Notes under the pieces: generated by a model
Database searches by the model: none
Told to the model about the DNA's origin: nothing
What the model saw: the letters and a program-made list of their open reading frames with translations, nothing else
Position numbers and translations under genes: made by a program
In this document: positions 54,616-64,000 of the stretch, one piece after another
Position numbering within the stretch: position 1 is the first letter of the stretch
How the letters are laid out: each line of letters opens with the position of its first letter
DNA from: an uncultured Nitrospira sp.
GTDB taxonomy: Bacteria > Nitrospirota > Nitrospiria > Nitrospirales > Nitrospiraceae
Direction: 5' to 3'
DNA: 64,000 nt
NCBI GenBank assembly: GCA_902500775.1
Contig: CABVRZ010000003.1
Location: 88,622 to 152,621, forward strand

Positions 54616-57297
54616 ATGAGGAAAGTCGCTCGAAGGTCGTCTCATTCTCAGGCTCTTCCTGGCGCCGAACGGCAACGGCTGGAAGAAGATGCGCTCCGTA
54701 AGCGGCATTGGAAGCGTTGGGGGCCATATCTCAGCGAACGGGCTTGGGGGACGGTACGAGAAGACTACAGTCCTCATGGTACGGCCTGGGAAGCGTTTTC
54801 TCATGACCATGCTCGCTCCCGGGCCTATCGCTGGAACGAAGACGGACTTGCCGGGATCTCGGACCGTCATCAATACATCTGCTTTGCGATCGCTCTTTGG
54901 AATGGACGCGATCCTATTTTGAAGGAGCGAGTGTTCGGGGTCACGGGTAACGAAGGAAATCATGGTGAAGATGTTAAGGAGTACTATTTCTATTTAGATT
55001 CGACGCCAACTCATTCCTATCTCAAGTATTTGTATAAGTACCCGCAAGCCGAATTTCCCTATGCCCAATTGGTTCATGAAAATCACCGTCGTGGACGACA
55101 AACGGGAGAGTATGAGCTCATTGATACGGGTGTCTTCGATGAGGATCGTTACTTCGATGTGGTGGTGGAGTATGCCAAGACGACCCCGGAGGAGCTCTGC
55201 ATCCGGATTCAGGTCACGAATCGGGGGCCTGACCGTGCTGAGTTGACCCTGCTGCCGACCCTGTGGTTCAGAAATACCTGGTCGTGGGGACTCGATGCTC
55301 GTCGTCCACGCATGCGTGAAGGAACCCCAGTGAAGAATCTCAGTGTCGTTGAACTAGAGCACGAGTACTACGGTAAACGCTTCCTTTGGTGCGAGCGAAC
55401 GCCACCATTGCTGTTCACGGAAAATGAGACCAACTCCCGGCGGTTGTACGGAGACCAGGAAGGCTCAAAGTACGTGAAAGACAGCTTTCATGACTACCTC
55501 ATTCATGGGCAAACCGATGCGGTCAATCCCGGGAGAGTCGGGTCGAAGGCAGCCGCGCAGTATGCGCTGACCTTAGCTCCTGGGGAATCGGATATCGTTC
55601 GTCTCTGTCTGACCAATCAGTCGGATCCGGGAGCCCTTAGCGAGACGCATATCGATGGACTTTTTGCCCAACGGGTTGCGGAGGCCGATGAATTCTATGA
55701 CGACCTGGCTCCGCCACATCTTTCGAAAGACGCAAAGCTCGTTCAACGACAGGCCTTCGCCGGATTGCTGTGGAGCAAACAGTTCTACCACTATGATCTG
55801 AAACGCTGGCTTGTGGGCGATCCCGGGATGCCAGATCCGCCTCAATCGCGATTGCGCGGACGAAACTCCGACTGGACGCACCTCTATAATGCCGATGTGA
55901 TTTCGATGCCGGACAAGTGGGAGTATCCCTGGTATGCCGCGTGGGATTTGGCATTCCATTGCATTCCGTTGGCCCTCGTCGATTCAACCTTCGCGAAGGA
56001 ACAACTGATCCTTATGCTCCGTGAATGGTACATGCACCCCAACGGGCAGGTTCCTGCTTATGAATGGGCGTTGGGGGACGTGAATCCTCCGGTTCATGCC
56101 TGGGCTGCCTGGCGTGTCTACAAAATCGAGAAGAAGCGGAGAGGAGTCGGGGATCGAGTCTTCCTTGAGCGTGTGTTCCATAAGCTCCTGCTTAACTTTA
56201 CCTGGTGGGTCAATCGAAAGGATGCTGAGGGGAAGAACATCTTTCAGGGAGGATTCTTGGGCCTCGACAATATCGGTGTCTTCGATCGGAGTGCTCCCCT
56301 GCCGACCGGCGGCCATATTGAACAGTCGGACGCCACCAGTTGGATGGGGATGTATTGCCTGAATATGCTGTCGATTGCGCTGGAACTGGCCCGTGACAAT
56401 CGAGCGTACGAGGATGTGGCGAGTAAGTTCTTCGAGCACTTCGTCTATATCTGTCGCGCTATGAATAACATCGGTGGGGAGAAGATTGAGCTCTGGAATC
56501 GAGACGACGGCTTTTTTTATGACGTCTTGCATCTTCCGGACGGACAGACCTGTCCACTCAAGGTCCGGTCTCTCGTCGGCCTGATTCCGCTGTTTGCCGT
56601 CGAAACCTTGGACTCCGATTTGATCGATCAACTTCCACGGTTCAAACACCGGATGCAGTGGTTTATTGAAAACCGGCCGGACTTCAGTATCCATGTGGAA
56701 ACCCAATCACAGGATGGCGAAGTGCGGCGGTTTTTGTCGCTCGTGAATCGTTCGCGGTTAAAGTCCGTACTGCACTACATGCTGGACGAAGAGGAATTTC
56801 TGTCCCCCTATGGGATTCGTGCTCTTTCGCGTTATCACAAGACTCATCCCTATGTGCTTTCTCTCATGGGCCGAGAGTATCGGGTCGATTACGAACCGGC
56901 TGAATCAGGTACTGGCCTCTTCGGGGGCAATTCAAACTGGAGGGGGCCCGTTTGGTTTCCCGTCAACTATCTGCTGATCGAATCCCTCCAAAAGTTTCAC
57001 TACTTCCTGGGTGAAGACTTCAAGGTCGAGTACCCGGTTCGATCCGGACGATTCATTTCGCTAAACGAGGTGGCCTCTGAGCTATCCCGACGGCTAACGC
57101 ATATCTTTCTCCGCGATAAGAGCGGTCGACGCCCTGTGTACGGCGATGTCAGAAAATTTCAGGAGGATCCCTACTGGCGGAATGCCATCCCGTTTTACGA
57201 GTACTTCCATGGAGACAATGGCGCTGGAATTGGTGCCAGTCACCAGACGGGATGGACCGGATTGGTGGCCAAGCTTATCCAGCAGTCTGGTGAGTAA
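54616..57297 (+). CDS. GH63-type (MGH1-like) glycoside hydrolase
   Basis: 893 residues from ATG 54616 (a GAGG lies just upstream; ATG 54592 is in frame but has no site). The N-terminal ~350 residues form a beta-sandwich-like region ([27 protein letters not shown]). The (alpha/alpha)6 barrel follows, with signature segments [17 protein letters not shown] and [17 protein letters not shown]. These mark GH63, which includes mannosyl-oligosaccharide glucosidase-like enzymes; bacterial members hydrolyse short alpha-glucosides such as glucosylglycerate. There is no signal peptide. The next gene, a debranching-type enzyme, starts 26 bp later, so the two form an operon. Confidence 0.88.
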   Translation: MRKVARRSSHSQALPGAERQRLEEDALRKRHWKRWGPYLSERAWGTVREDYSPHGTAWEAFSHDHARSRAYRWNEDGLAGISDRHQYICFAIALWNGRDPILKERVFGVTGNEGNHGEDVKEYYFYLDSTPTHSYLKYLYKYPQAEFPYAQLVHENHRRGRQTGEYELIDTGVFDEDRYFDVVVEYAKTTPEELCIRIQVTNRGPDRAELTLLPTLWFRNTWSWGLDARRPRMREGTPVKNLSVVELEHEYYGKRFLWCERTPPLLFTENETNSRRLYGDQEGSKYVKDSFHDYLIHGQTDAVNPGRVGSKAAAQYALTLAPGESDIVRLCLTNQSDPGALSETHIDGLFAQRVAEADEFYDDLAPPHLSKDAKLVQRQAFAGLLWSKQFYHYDLKRWLVGDPGMPDPPQSRLRGRNSDWTHLYNADVISMPDKWEYPWYAAWDLAFHCIPLALVDSTFAKEQLILMLREWYMHPNGQVPAYEWALGDVNPPVHAWAAWRVYKIEKKRRGVGDRVFLERVFHKLLLNFTWWVNRKDAEGKNIFQGGFLGLDNIGVFDRSAPLPTGGHIEQSDATSWMGMYCLNMLSIALELARDNRAYEDVASKFFEHFVYICRAMNNIGGEKIELWNRDDGFFYDVLHLPDGQTCPLKVRSLVGLIPLFAVETLDSDLIDQLPRFKHRMQWFIENRPDFSIHVETQSQDGEVRRFLSLVNRSRLKSVLHYMLDEEEFLSPYGIRALSRYHKTHPYVLSLMGREYRVDYEPAESGTGLFGGNSNWRGPVWFPVNYLLIESLQKFHYFLGEDFKVEYPVRSGRFISLNEVASELSRRLTHIFLRDKSGRRPVYGDVRKFQEDPYWRNAIPFYEYFHGDNGAGIGASHQTGWTGLVAKLIQQSGE

Positions 57298-57323
57298 CGT
57301 CGGATACCAGCCTACGACCGTCG

Positions 57324-59342
57324 ATGAACGTTGAAACAGCGAAGTGTCAAGATCTCGATCGTGCTCTGAGCCTGGAGTGGCTGGAGACAAATGGGTGTGG
57401 GGGATTTGCATCAGGCACGGTGGCTGGTGCCAACACGCGCCGCTATCATGGGTTGTTGGTTGTGGCAGCATCCCCAGAGTACCATCGCTACGTGTTGGTG
57501 AATCATCTCGAAGAATGGCTCTCCATCGACGGACAGGAGTTTCCGTTCTCGACGAATGTGTATCCGGGCGTGATCCATCCTCAGGGCTACCGCCATTGCG
57601 TTTCCTTTTCATCGACTCCTTGGCCAACCTGGACGTTTGTATTTCGTGATCAAACGGTCAGCCGAGAAGTCTTCTGTCTGCAGGGCCAGAGTACAGTTGT
57701 GGTGTGCTGGAGGGTTCTCAGCCAAACGACGGAGTTGATTGAACTGCGGGTACGACCGATGCTCACGGGTCGCGACTATCATGCCCTGCACCAGGAAAAC
57801 GGCACGCTTTCCCCTGAGGTGAAGATCACCGAGCAGCGGGTAACCTGGCGTCCCTACCAGGGTCTTCCCGCTGTGCATTGCAAGCACACTGGAACCTATC
57901 ACCATAGCCCTGCTTGGTATCGACGGGTGCAGTTCCGTCTCGAGCAGGAGCGTGGGCTTGATTTTCAAGAAGACTGGTGGGCTCCGGGAGAAGTGCGGTT
58001 CCAATTGGAGCCCGGTAGGGCGCAGGTCCTTGCTCTCACCAACGAATCGGTCGATGAGTTCGAAACCGGAGTGCTCATTCAGAAGGAACGTGCCAGGCGG
58101 ATGCGGCGTCCCAAGGCTGTGAAGCGTCCAGATCGACTTGCTGAAGCACTCCGACGGGCCACCGGTACGTTCCTCGTTCGGCAGGGCTCTCGACAAACGG
58201 TGATCGCTGGCTATCCCTGGTTTACCGATTGGGGACGAGACACTTTCATCTCATTACCCGGCCTCTTTCTCGTGACCGGACAGTACGAGGTCGCCTGGCA
58301 CATCATTGAATCCTTCGTCCCTTTTGTGTCGAAGGGGATGGTACCGAATCGCTTTCCTGATCGTGGTCACGACCCTGAGTACAATGCCATTGATGCCTCC
58401 CTCTGGTTTATCCATGCGGTCGATCGCTATCTGATGTACAGCAACGATACGAAACGAGTTCGAGTTGTCGCATGGCCGGCCATCAGACAGATTCTCGATG
58501 GATATCGGAAAGGGACGAGATACAACATCAAGATGGACGCCGATGGACTGATTTCGGGAGGGATGTCGGGGGTACAACTGACATGGATGGATGCCAAAGT
58601 CGGGGAGTGGGTTGTGACGCCACGGCAGGGAAAGCCGGTGGAAATTCAAGCCTTGTGGATTCGAGCCTTGCAAGTCGGAGCTCGCTTGGCTGCAAAATTC
58701 GGCGAACAAGACTATGCCGCTGACTGCAGGCGAGATCGAATGCGGGCCGTCACATCATTCCGTACGCGATTCTGGTATGAAGGCGGACAGTATTTATACG
58801 ATACCATCGATGGGCCAGAGGGGGATGACGCATCGATCCGCCCCAATCAAGTCTATGCGATTGCGCTGTGCGATGATCTGCTGACGAACGAGCAAGCCAT
58901 ATTGGTGCTTCGGCTCGTCAAAGAACAACTCCTGACTCCTGTGGGGCTTCGAACGCTGTCACCTCAAGATGGTCGGTATCGGCCACGCTATGAAGGGGGG
59001 CCCCAAGAACGGGATAACGCCTACCATCAGGGAACCGTCTGGCCGTTTCTGTTAGGGGCTTTTGTGACGGCCTGGGTGAGCACGTTTGGGCGCACCACCA
59101 AGGTCAAACGCGAGGCGCGGGTATTTCTGAAAGGAATAGAAGCGAGCTTACGAGACACCTGCCTTGGCCACGTCTCGGAGATTTTTGACGGTGACTCTCC
59201 GCATGCTCCACGTGGCTGTCCGGCACAGGCCTGGTCGCTTGCAGAGCCTCTTCGTGCCATGGTCGAAGACCTTGGGCTGCGGATTGTGTCAGAGAGACCC
59301 AAGCCGGTTCGATGCAAACATCCCACTGTTCAATCAGACTAG
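57324..59342 (+). CDS. Amylo-alpha-1,6-glucosidase/glycogen debranching-type enzyme
   Basis: 672 residues. The N-terminal domain opens with LEWLETNGCGGFASGTVAGA and NTRRYHGLLVVAASP, characteristic of the GDE N-terminal fold. The (alpha/alpha)6 barrel has the active-site segment YPWFTDWGRDTFISLPGLFL and ends with DNAYHQGTVWPFLLGAF. This is the GH133-type enzyme that removes alpha-1,6-linked glucose. Sits 26 bp downstream of the GH63-like gene. Together they point to turnover of an alpha-glucan or an alpha-glucosylated solute; which one is unknown. Confidence 0.92.
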   Translation: MNVETAKCQDLDRALSLEWLETNGCGGFASGTVAGANTRRYHGLLVVAASPEYHRYVLVNHLEEWLSIDGQEFPFSTNVYPGVIHPQGYRHCVSFSSTPWPTWTFVFRDQTVSREVFCLQGQSTVVVCWRVLSQTTELIELRVRPMLTGRDYHALHQENGTLSPEVKITEQRVTWRPYQGLPAVHCKHTGTYHHSPAWYRRVQFRLEQERGLDFQEDWWAPGEVRFQLEPGRAQVLALTNESVDEFETGVLIQKERARRMRRPKAVKRPDRLAEALRRATGTFLVRQGSRQTVIAGYPWFTDWGRDTFISLPGLFLVTGQYEVAWHIIESFVPFVSKGMVPNRFPDRGHDPEYNAIDASLWFIHAVDRYLMYSNDTKRVRVVAWPAIRQILDGYRKGTRYNIKMDADGLISGGMSGVQLTWMDAKVGEWVVTPRQGKPVEIQALWIRALQVGARLAAKFGEQDYAADCRRDRMRAVTSFRTRFWYEGGQYLYDTIDGPEGDDASIRPNQVYAIALCDDLLTNEQAILVLRLVKEQLLTPVGLRTLSPQDGRYRPRYEGGPQERDNAYHQGTVWPFLLGAFVTAWVSTFGRTTKVKREARVFLKGIEASLRDTCLGHVSEIFDGDSPHAPRGCPAQAWSLAEPLRAMVEDLGLRIVSERPKPVRCKHPTVQSD

Positions 59343-59436
59343 GACCCGACATTTTTCGTAGTTCATCATTCCCTTACTTGACAGGATAGAGGATGCATCC
59401 GTAGTCTCCACGTATGGTATTGGGGAGGGCTTTGAC

Positions 59437-59985
59437 ATGCTGATGAAGATTCGATCCAGCCGAAAACAGCGAGTTGTTATTGTTAGAGGGGTGCTCTGTC
59501 TGTTGATTGGCCTCATCGTTCCCCGACTCGCGCTGGCCGATGATCTGCCGAAAGAATCAGTATTACCGTTGAGACTTGCGGACAAGGCGATTCAAGCCGC
59601 GCTAGATGCCTGTAAGAAAGATGGGTACCGAGTGAGTGTCTCCGTCGTCGACCGTGGGGGTGTGCTTCGTGCGATGGGGCGTGCCGATGGTGCTGGGCCT
59701 CATACGGTCGACAGCAGTCGAAAAAAAGCCTATACCGCCGCCAGTTTACGGCGTCCCACGAGTGAGGTGGCCGATCTCATCACCAAAGTTCCCACGCTTC
59801 AGGCCCTTCGCGATATGAATGGAGAGGTTCTGATTGTGGGAGGTGGGCTCCCCATCGACATTGGAGGAGAGGTGGTTGGTGGAATCGGAGTGGGGGGAGC
59901 ACCAGGCGCCCATCTGGACGACGCCTGTGCGCAGGGAGGCCTGGATGCCATTGGTGCGGTCCCCAAGGTTGCTCCAGCCAAGTGA
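59437..59985 (+). CDS. Exported GlcG/HbpS-like protein
   Basis: 182 residues with a signal peptide (~1-34, CLLIGLIVPRLALA). The DUF336/GlcG-HbpS fold is recognisable from ALDACKKDGYRVSVSVVDRG, the AYTAASLRRPT segment and the glycine-rich end GEVVGGIGVGGAPGAHLDD. HbpS binds heme; other members bind cobalamin or have no known ligand. Export suggests a periplasmic ligand-binding role. The next gene starts by overlapping its stop codon (GTGA). Confidence 0.85.
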   Translation: MLMKIRSSRKQRVVIVRGVLCLLIGLIVPRLALADDLPKESVLPLRLADKAIQAALDACKKDGYRVSVSVVDRGGVLRAMGRADGAGPHTVDSSRKKAYTAASLRRPTSEVADLITKVPTLQALRDMNGEVLIVGGGLPIDIGGEVVGGIGVGGAPGAHLDDACAQGGLDAIGAVPKVAPAK

Positions 59986-60437
59986 GATTCCCGGCATGGG
60001 TGGTGATGGGTGTTCCTCTGTTGCAGGCTGTGATCGGATGTAATAGCAACGTTCCCGAGACCGCATCACTTGAACTCGCATCGTTCCACTTTCAAGTCAC
60101 CATTGTGAGAACGGCAACTGATCCATTTCTTCAGCGATTCAATCTCACGATGCATATCCAGGGACGAGGAGATTGCCGGTCCTCAACAGAATTGTTCCCT
60201 GATACGGGCTACGCCGGTCGGCGGAACGTCTACTTGGCGGCAAAGGGGCGAGTGTATGTTGTTGGACAGTACGATGCTCGAGTCCTCGATACTCAAACCT
60301 GTCAAACTAGTTTGGCCGAATTTCGCCATCTCGACCGAGATGTGATCTTTCTTGGGAGCTTCGATCAGGACCAAGAAAAACACTGGAGATATGTTTCCGC
60401 GCTTCAACGACAGGAGTTGCCGTTTGAAAAGCGATAG
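59982..60437 (+). CDS. Predicted lipoprotein, unknown function
   Basis: 151 residues. GTG 59982 overlaps the stop of the GlcG-like gene by 4 bp. The N-terminus has a lipoprotein signal with lipobox AVIGC (Cys at ~20). The mature part is mostly beta (ASLELASFHFQVTIVR, NVYLAAKGRVYVVGQYDARV), with paired Cys residues. I do not recognise a family. Translational coupling suggests it works with the upstream exported protein. Confidence 0.65.
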   Translation: MRFPAWVVMGVPLLQAVIGCNSNVPETASLELASFHFQVTIVRTATDPFLQRFNLTMHIQGRGDCRSSTELFPDTGYAGRRNVYLAAKGRVYVVGQYDARVLDTQTCQTSLAEFRHLDRDVIFLGSFDQDQEKHWRYVSALQRQELPFEKR

Positions 60438-60532
60438 TGATGGCATTGAACGGTCATTACCAGTGTTCCTGATGATGTAGTGTGGTACCCGTTATCGCTC
60501 GATAACGATTGGACAGAGAGCGAGTTTGCCTC

Positions 60533-60739
60533 ATGCGGCAACCCATCATTGGTTACCATCAAGACGAGTGTGGCGACTGGGTTGCCGATCTGGGCTGTGG
60601 TCATGGGCAACATGTCCGACATCATCCACCGTTCTTCAACCGTCCATGGGTGCTGACCGATGGTGGACGAGCGCAACATCTCGGCACACTCCTGAACTGT
60701 AAAAAGTGTGAGGAGCCGGCTGTCGCCAGTCCGTTATAG
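60533..60739 (+). CDS. DUF3565 family small protein
   Basis: 68 residues from ATG 60533. The pattern IIGYHQDECGDWVADLGCGH, GQHVRHHPPFFNRPWV and LNCKKCEEPA is the DUF3565 signature, with Cys/His positions that could bind zinc. Function unknown. It is transcribed alone. Confidence 0.85.
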   Translation: MRQPIIGYHQDECGDWVADLGCGHGQHVRHHPPFFNRPWVLTDGGRAQHLGTLLNCKKCEEPAVASPL

Positions 60740-61143
60740 CCCCCGCCAAGCCGCATTCATCCATGTAGACTGGCTGCAGGTCTCTACGTCCGGACCACTC
60801 TTGAAGGCATACCTGCGTTCTTCGTAGTATGGAATTGGGTGATACCGGAGAATTCTTCGTGGCCTACTGGTCTTTCCACTACGCCTTGTGCCCTGGGAGC
60901 AAGGTGGATGACAACTGGACGCCCGTCTCTCAACAGCTTCCGGAGCACGAGCCAAAATGTTCTGAGTGTCAGCCATGAAGGCACAACCGCTTGCATCAGT
61001 GATCATGCAGCACCGCATCGTGAGTTCCTGGCTCTCCTGAGACCTCCCATCAATCGCGATAGAGCCGTTTAGATCTCTTGACAGAATAGAAGGATTTGTT
61101 TGACAACCATGGCTATACGATTCAAACGGATCGTTGACTCCTT
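60740..61143. other. Intergenic region before ydbH
   Basis: About 400 bp. Several short open frames occur on both strands (for example 60996-60784 minus) but none has a ribosome site, a motif or a family resemblance. I see no RNA gene. It probably contains the promoter of ydbH. Confidence 0.35.
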
Positions 61144-63948
61144 ATGTTGACGCAGCGCTATCAAGTTACAGCCCTGTTGGTTCTTGTTGTGTTGTGCGGG
61201 TGCTACCTGTTGTTGCCGTTAGGGGCCTCGTATGTCTTGGCTGATGGGCTCCGCGCGTATGGGTACCATCATGTCATCCTGCAGCTGGGGTATCCAGGCT
61301 GGACAGAGATGAATGTGCCGGTCATTTCCTTCCAACAAGATTTGGGAGAAGAACGACTGATGATCTCCCTGACAGATACAGAGATTCAGTATGACCTAGG
61401 GCATCTCATTCAGGGTCGTGCGAATCGGATCCTGCTCAGAGACGTGGTCATCCATGTGTTGACTGTGCACTCACCGGCCTCCATCACTGGCGGAAAACAA
61501 GAGCAGAGCATGACGGAGGACGAAGCCTCACCGTGGAAGTTGCTCACAGCGGGTGATCTCTTACGGAGTCTTCCCCTTCTCCCATTTGGCGAATTGCAGC
61601 TCGTGCATCTCTCGGTTTTCCGTGAGCAGGCGACGGGACCTCTCCGCAAAGTGACGATTGATGGAGAGCTGATCGCTGCCGGCACTGAGGTCGGAGGACA
61701 CCTCTCATTTCAAGGACGAGATACAGGCTCCTATGGTCTCGTCGTGACAGGGAGTTCGGCGAGTACGTGGTCGGCTACTCTGTCATCAAAGCGACCCCGT
61801 GCGGCACCGATTGTCTCCTGGCAATCGCGATCGCATCCGACCGGTGGTTCGGAGATTCAAGTCGACGGGCAACTTCGAATTAATGTACAGGAGCTGGCCC
61901 CATTCATTGCGCTTCTTGTGCCAATCGGCCCGGAACTGGAAAAGGTCACCGGGCAGGTGACACTGGATTGGGCAGGGATTGCGGCGACACAGGCTGCGCT
62001 CGGATCTCTCTGGGAAGATGAGCATACCCATGTCGATGGTCAAGTACGTGTCAATGTGACGCTACCCGGATTGAAAGGAGTGGCGAAAGACATTGCACTC
62101 GCTTACGAGGGACGATTTGTCGGCAATGCTACCGAAGCGGAATGGACCATGAGCCCTGGTGTGCTCCTCACAGCAACGGTTAATACGCAACCACGTCTCA
62201 TTCCCGACGTAGTTCGGTTGATTCTTCCTCACGGAGATCAGCCGGTACGGATTGAGAACAAGGGTGTTGTGCAGGGGGCTCTCTATTGGAAAGAAACTCC
62301 CATGCGTACAGTGGCCCAAGGCCCGCTGCAGGTCACCTACGGCAGATCATCAGGGCCTTTGATCGCAATGTTTGAAACTGCCAGGGCGGAAGGGCGAGGG
62401 AGCGAGTTGATATTGGCTGAAGGGGCATACCAACTGGAAGGAGCGCTTCCTCGAGCGTTGACCGAGCAGCTGCCTGCGAAGGAGGTAGCGGGCCGAATGC
62501 GCGGGACCGTACGGTTAGAACGGGCACATATTGCAGGGGTGGTACTTCCATTCTCCTCGGTTACGCTGAAACAGGTCGGACACGGTGCAGTTTTTGTCCC
62601 GAGAGCGACAGTGAATCTCTCGGAACCTCTGACCGTGGAATGTGATCTGATTCCGATGCACTGCGTTGGTGGACCGTTGACGGCTAGGATTCAGGCTCCT
62701 ACCGTGAGAATAGGTGAGCAGACGGTCACGTTGACTCGGGGGCTGCTCAGCGTCCAGGACATGGAAACGAGAGGCGCGAATTGGACAACCAGCGGGATGT
62801 TGGTGGTTGATGGGGTCAATGTGGGGTCTGGAGGAGCTATTCCTTCCCCAAGTCATTGGATTGCAAAGTTTTCAGCTGACCAGACAGGTATTGGGGCGGA
62901 TCTACGGGCCGATCTTCCGAGGTATGAAGGGATCGTGACAGCCAGAGTTGAGCAATCGCTCAGGACGTCATACGGTGTCTTGCATGGCACGATTGGCCCA
63001 GTGAGGTTTGATGGAGCAGAGCGACGACTCAGCCGACTCATAAGAACCATTGGCCCATTGAGCGATCTTATCGATGGGACTATTCACGCAACAGTTGATA
63101 TGGCCTGGGATGATCCCGTCGGTAGCCAATCCAGTGGCAGTACAACGATGACCTCTGCGACCGCACAGTTTGTGGCGGAGAACGTTTCCGGGTACCATCA
63201 TGACTACGGCGTGAAAGGGTTGAGTACGTCCATGGTGCTTCGAGTAGAGGGAACTGGGTCTATTATGATGGCCCAGCCAGCATCGCTCTTTGTGGCGACC
63301 CTCCAGACTGGTGTTGATGTTACCAACGTCAGAACCTCCTATCAGGCACGGTGGAGATTGACGGATCCTCTCCCGATCGTTGAAGTGAAAGACTTTCGCT
63401 GTGACGTCTTTGGAGGGACGATCACTAGTCCTGGTCTTGTGATAAACTTAGCGTCGTCCCCATCCAAGACAACCGTTGCCCTCCAGAACCTTGATCTCGC
63501 AAAGATTCTGAGTGTGGAGCAGCAACGGGGACTGCAGGGAACTGGTACGCTCAATGGGACACTTCCCGTCACGATCACCCCACGGGGCGTGGTCGTGGAT
63601 GAGGGCATCATTGAGGCGCAACCTCCCGGCGGTGTGATACAGCACAGCCTAACTGCTGAGTCGTCAAAGGCACTTTCAGAATCTGATCCTCATTTCCAGC
63701 TCGTTACGCAGGCGCTCAATAATTTTCACTACACGGTGCTGCGCGTAGGGGTTAAGTATGGAGAAACTGGCATGTTAGATCTGAGCGCCCGATTAGAGGG
63801 GCGGAATCCAGATCTGACGCAGTCCCCCCCTATTCACTTTAATCTCACGGTGCAAGAGCATATTCCGACCCTTCTAAAGAGTCTCCGGCTGATTGAAGAG
63901 ATACCGAATAAAATCGAGGGAAAATTTAGACGACTCTCATCCTCATGA
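61144..63948 (+). CDS. ydbH: YdbH-family intermembrane lipid transport protein
   Basis: 934 residues from ATG 61144. An N-terminal anchor helix (~10-33; LLVLVVLCGCYLLLPLGASYV) precedes a very long beta-rich periplasmic body, typical of AsmA-like bridge proteins. The C-terminal ~150 residues match the YdbH (DctA-YdbH) domain: NNFHYTVLRVGVKYGETGML, LEGRNPDLTQSPPIHFNLTV, ending in LRLIEEIPNKIEGKF. YdbH, with YhdP and TamB, moves phospholipids to the outer membrane. The following gene begins with a lipoprotein-like leader, which suits YnbE, its usual partner. Confidence 0.9.
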   Translation: MLTQRYQVTALLVLVVLCGCYLLLPLGASYVLADGLRAYGYHHVILQLGYPGWTEMNVPVISFQQDLGEERLMISLTDTEIQYDLGHLIQGRANRILLRDVVIHVLTVHSPASITGGKQEQSMTEDEASPWKLLTAGDLLRSLPLLPFGELQLVHLSVFREQATGPLRKVTIDGELIAAGTEVGGHLSFQGRDTGSYGLVVTGSSASTWSATLSSKRPRAAPIVSWQSRSHPTGGSEIQVDGQLRINVQELAPFIALLVPIGPELEKVTGQVTLDWAGIAATQAALGSLWEDEHTHVDGQVRVNVTLPGLKGVAKDIALAYEGRFVGNATEAEWTMSPGVLLTATVNTQPRLIPDVVRLILPHGDQPVRIENKGVVQGALYWKETPMRTVAQGPLQVTYGRSSGPLIAMFETARAEGRGSELILAEGAYQLEGALPRALTEQLPAKEVAGRMRGTVRLERAHIAGVVLPFSSVTLKQVGHGAVFVPRATVNLSEPLTVECDLIPMHCVGGPLTARIQAPTVRIGEQTVTLTRGLLSVQDMETRGANWTTSGMLVVDGVNVGSGGAIPSPSHWIAKFSADQTGIGADLRADLPRYEGIVTARVEQSLRTSYGVLHGTIGPVRFDGAERRLSRLIRTIGPLSDLIDGTIHATVDMAWDDPVGSQSSGSTTMTSATAQFVAENVSGYHHDYGVKGLSTSMVLRVEGTGSIMMAQPASLFVATLQTGVDVTNVRTSYQARWRLTDPLPIVEVKDFRCDVFGGTITSPGLVINLASSPSKTTVALQNLDLAKILSVEQQRGLQGTGTLNGTLPVTITPRGVVVDEGIIEAQPPGGVIQHSLTAESSKALSESDPHFQLVTQALNNFHYTVLRVGVKYGETGMLDLSARLEGRNPDLTQSPPIHFNLTVQEHIPTLLKSLRLIEEIPNKIEGKFRRLSSS

Positions 63949-63956
63949 GGCTGATC

Positions 63957-64000
63957 ATGATGAAGACAATGATGCTGAAACGAGCCGGCGTGCTGCTCTG
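63957..64000 (+). CDS. Start of a probable YnbE-like lipoprotein (runs off the right edge)
   Basis: Only the first codons (MMKTMMLKRAGVLLC) are present, 8 bp after the ydbH stop. They look like the start of a lipoprotein or signal peptide. The gene order ydbH-ynbE is conserved in other bacteria, so this is the likely identity, but the sequence itself cannot confirm it. Confidence 0.4.
   Translation, partial: MMKTMMLKRAGVLL

Noticed and set aside
60784-60996. Short minus-strand frames before ydbH
   Set aside because: Arg/Pro-rich, overlapping in several frames, no start signals; more likely non-coding.

Overview
The window reads as chromosome of a Gram-negative bacterium. It carries lipid A acylation (lpxD), LPS export permeases (lptF, lptG), a YdbH-type inner-to-outer-membrane lipid transport protein, several exported proteins and lipoproteins. 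The combination of SmbP, a RubisCO-like protein, TPR, HD-GYP and SpoIIE-type signalling proteins and GTG/TTG starts with strong Shine-Dalgarno sites is what I would expect in Nitrospira (Nitrospirota). That placement is inference from gene content, not from a marker gene. No rRNA, convincing tRNA or CRISPR array was seen.

Layout. 1-3.8 kb: end of a coiled-coil gene, a degenerate Hpt-like protein, an HD-GYP protein and a small membrane protein. 3.8-9 kb, minus strand: lptF-lptG-fabF-acp-lpxD, an envelope-lipid cluster whose ACP has a very basic histone-like tail. 9.3-17.3 kb: cold-shock protein, a long TPR protein, a 2-hydroxyacid dehydrogenase divergent from a fused FAD/Fe-S 2-hydroxyacid oxidase, a beta-grasp protein and a dicarboxylate symporter. 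17.3-25 kb: a defence-type island with vapBC, a type I restriction-modification locus (hsdM-hsdS-fic-hsdR, hsdR frameshifted) and a decayed RelE/XRE toxin-antitoxin pair. 25-36 kb: SmbP, a secreted nuclease, HflX, a dienelactone hydrolase, a zinc peptidase, a geranylgeranyl-reductase-type flavoprotein, a signal-peptidase-like protein lacking both catalytic residues, and a 925-residue MHYT/PAS/PP2C/HATPase/STAS signalling protein followed by a stand-alone STAS protein.

36-47 kb: DEAD-box RNA helicase, OPT transporter, RubisCO-like protein, YkvA-like protein, HrpB helicase, an MFS transporter pseudogene cut by an IS200-type relic, and TerC. 47.5-49.5 kb: an IS630-family element (TA-flanked) with an IS5-family element nested inside it. 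50-64 kb: thiI, trxB and coaE, an exported beta-helix protein, a pair of glycan-active enzymes (GH63-like and amylo-1,6-glucosidase-like), a GlcG/HbpS-like exported protein, a lipoprotein, a DUF3565 protein and ydbH, with the start of a probable ynbE-like gene at the right edge.

The observations I rate highest are the single-chain partner-switching protein (32.1-34.9 kb), the catalytically stripped signal-peptidase-like protein beside it (31.0-32.0 kb), the ACP with a basic tail (4.9-5.4 kb), the RubisCO-like protein with altered active-site residues (40.8-41.9 kb), and the Fic gene embedded in a type I RM locus whose nuclease subunit is broken.
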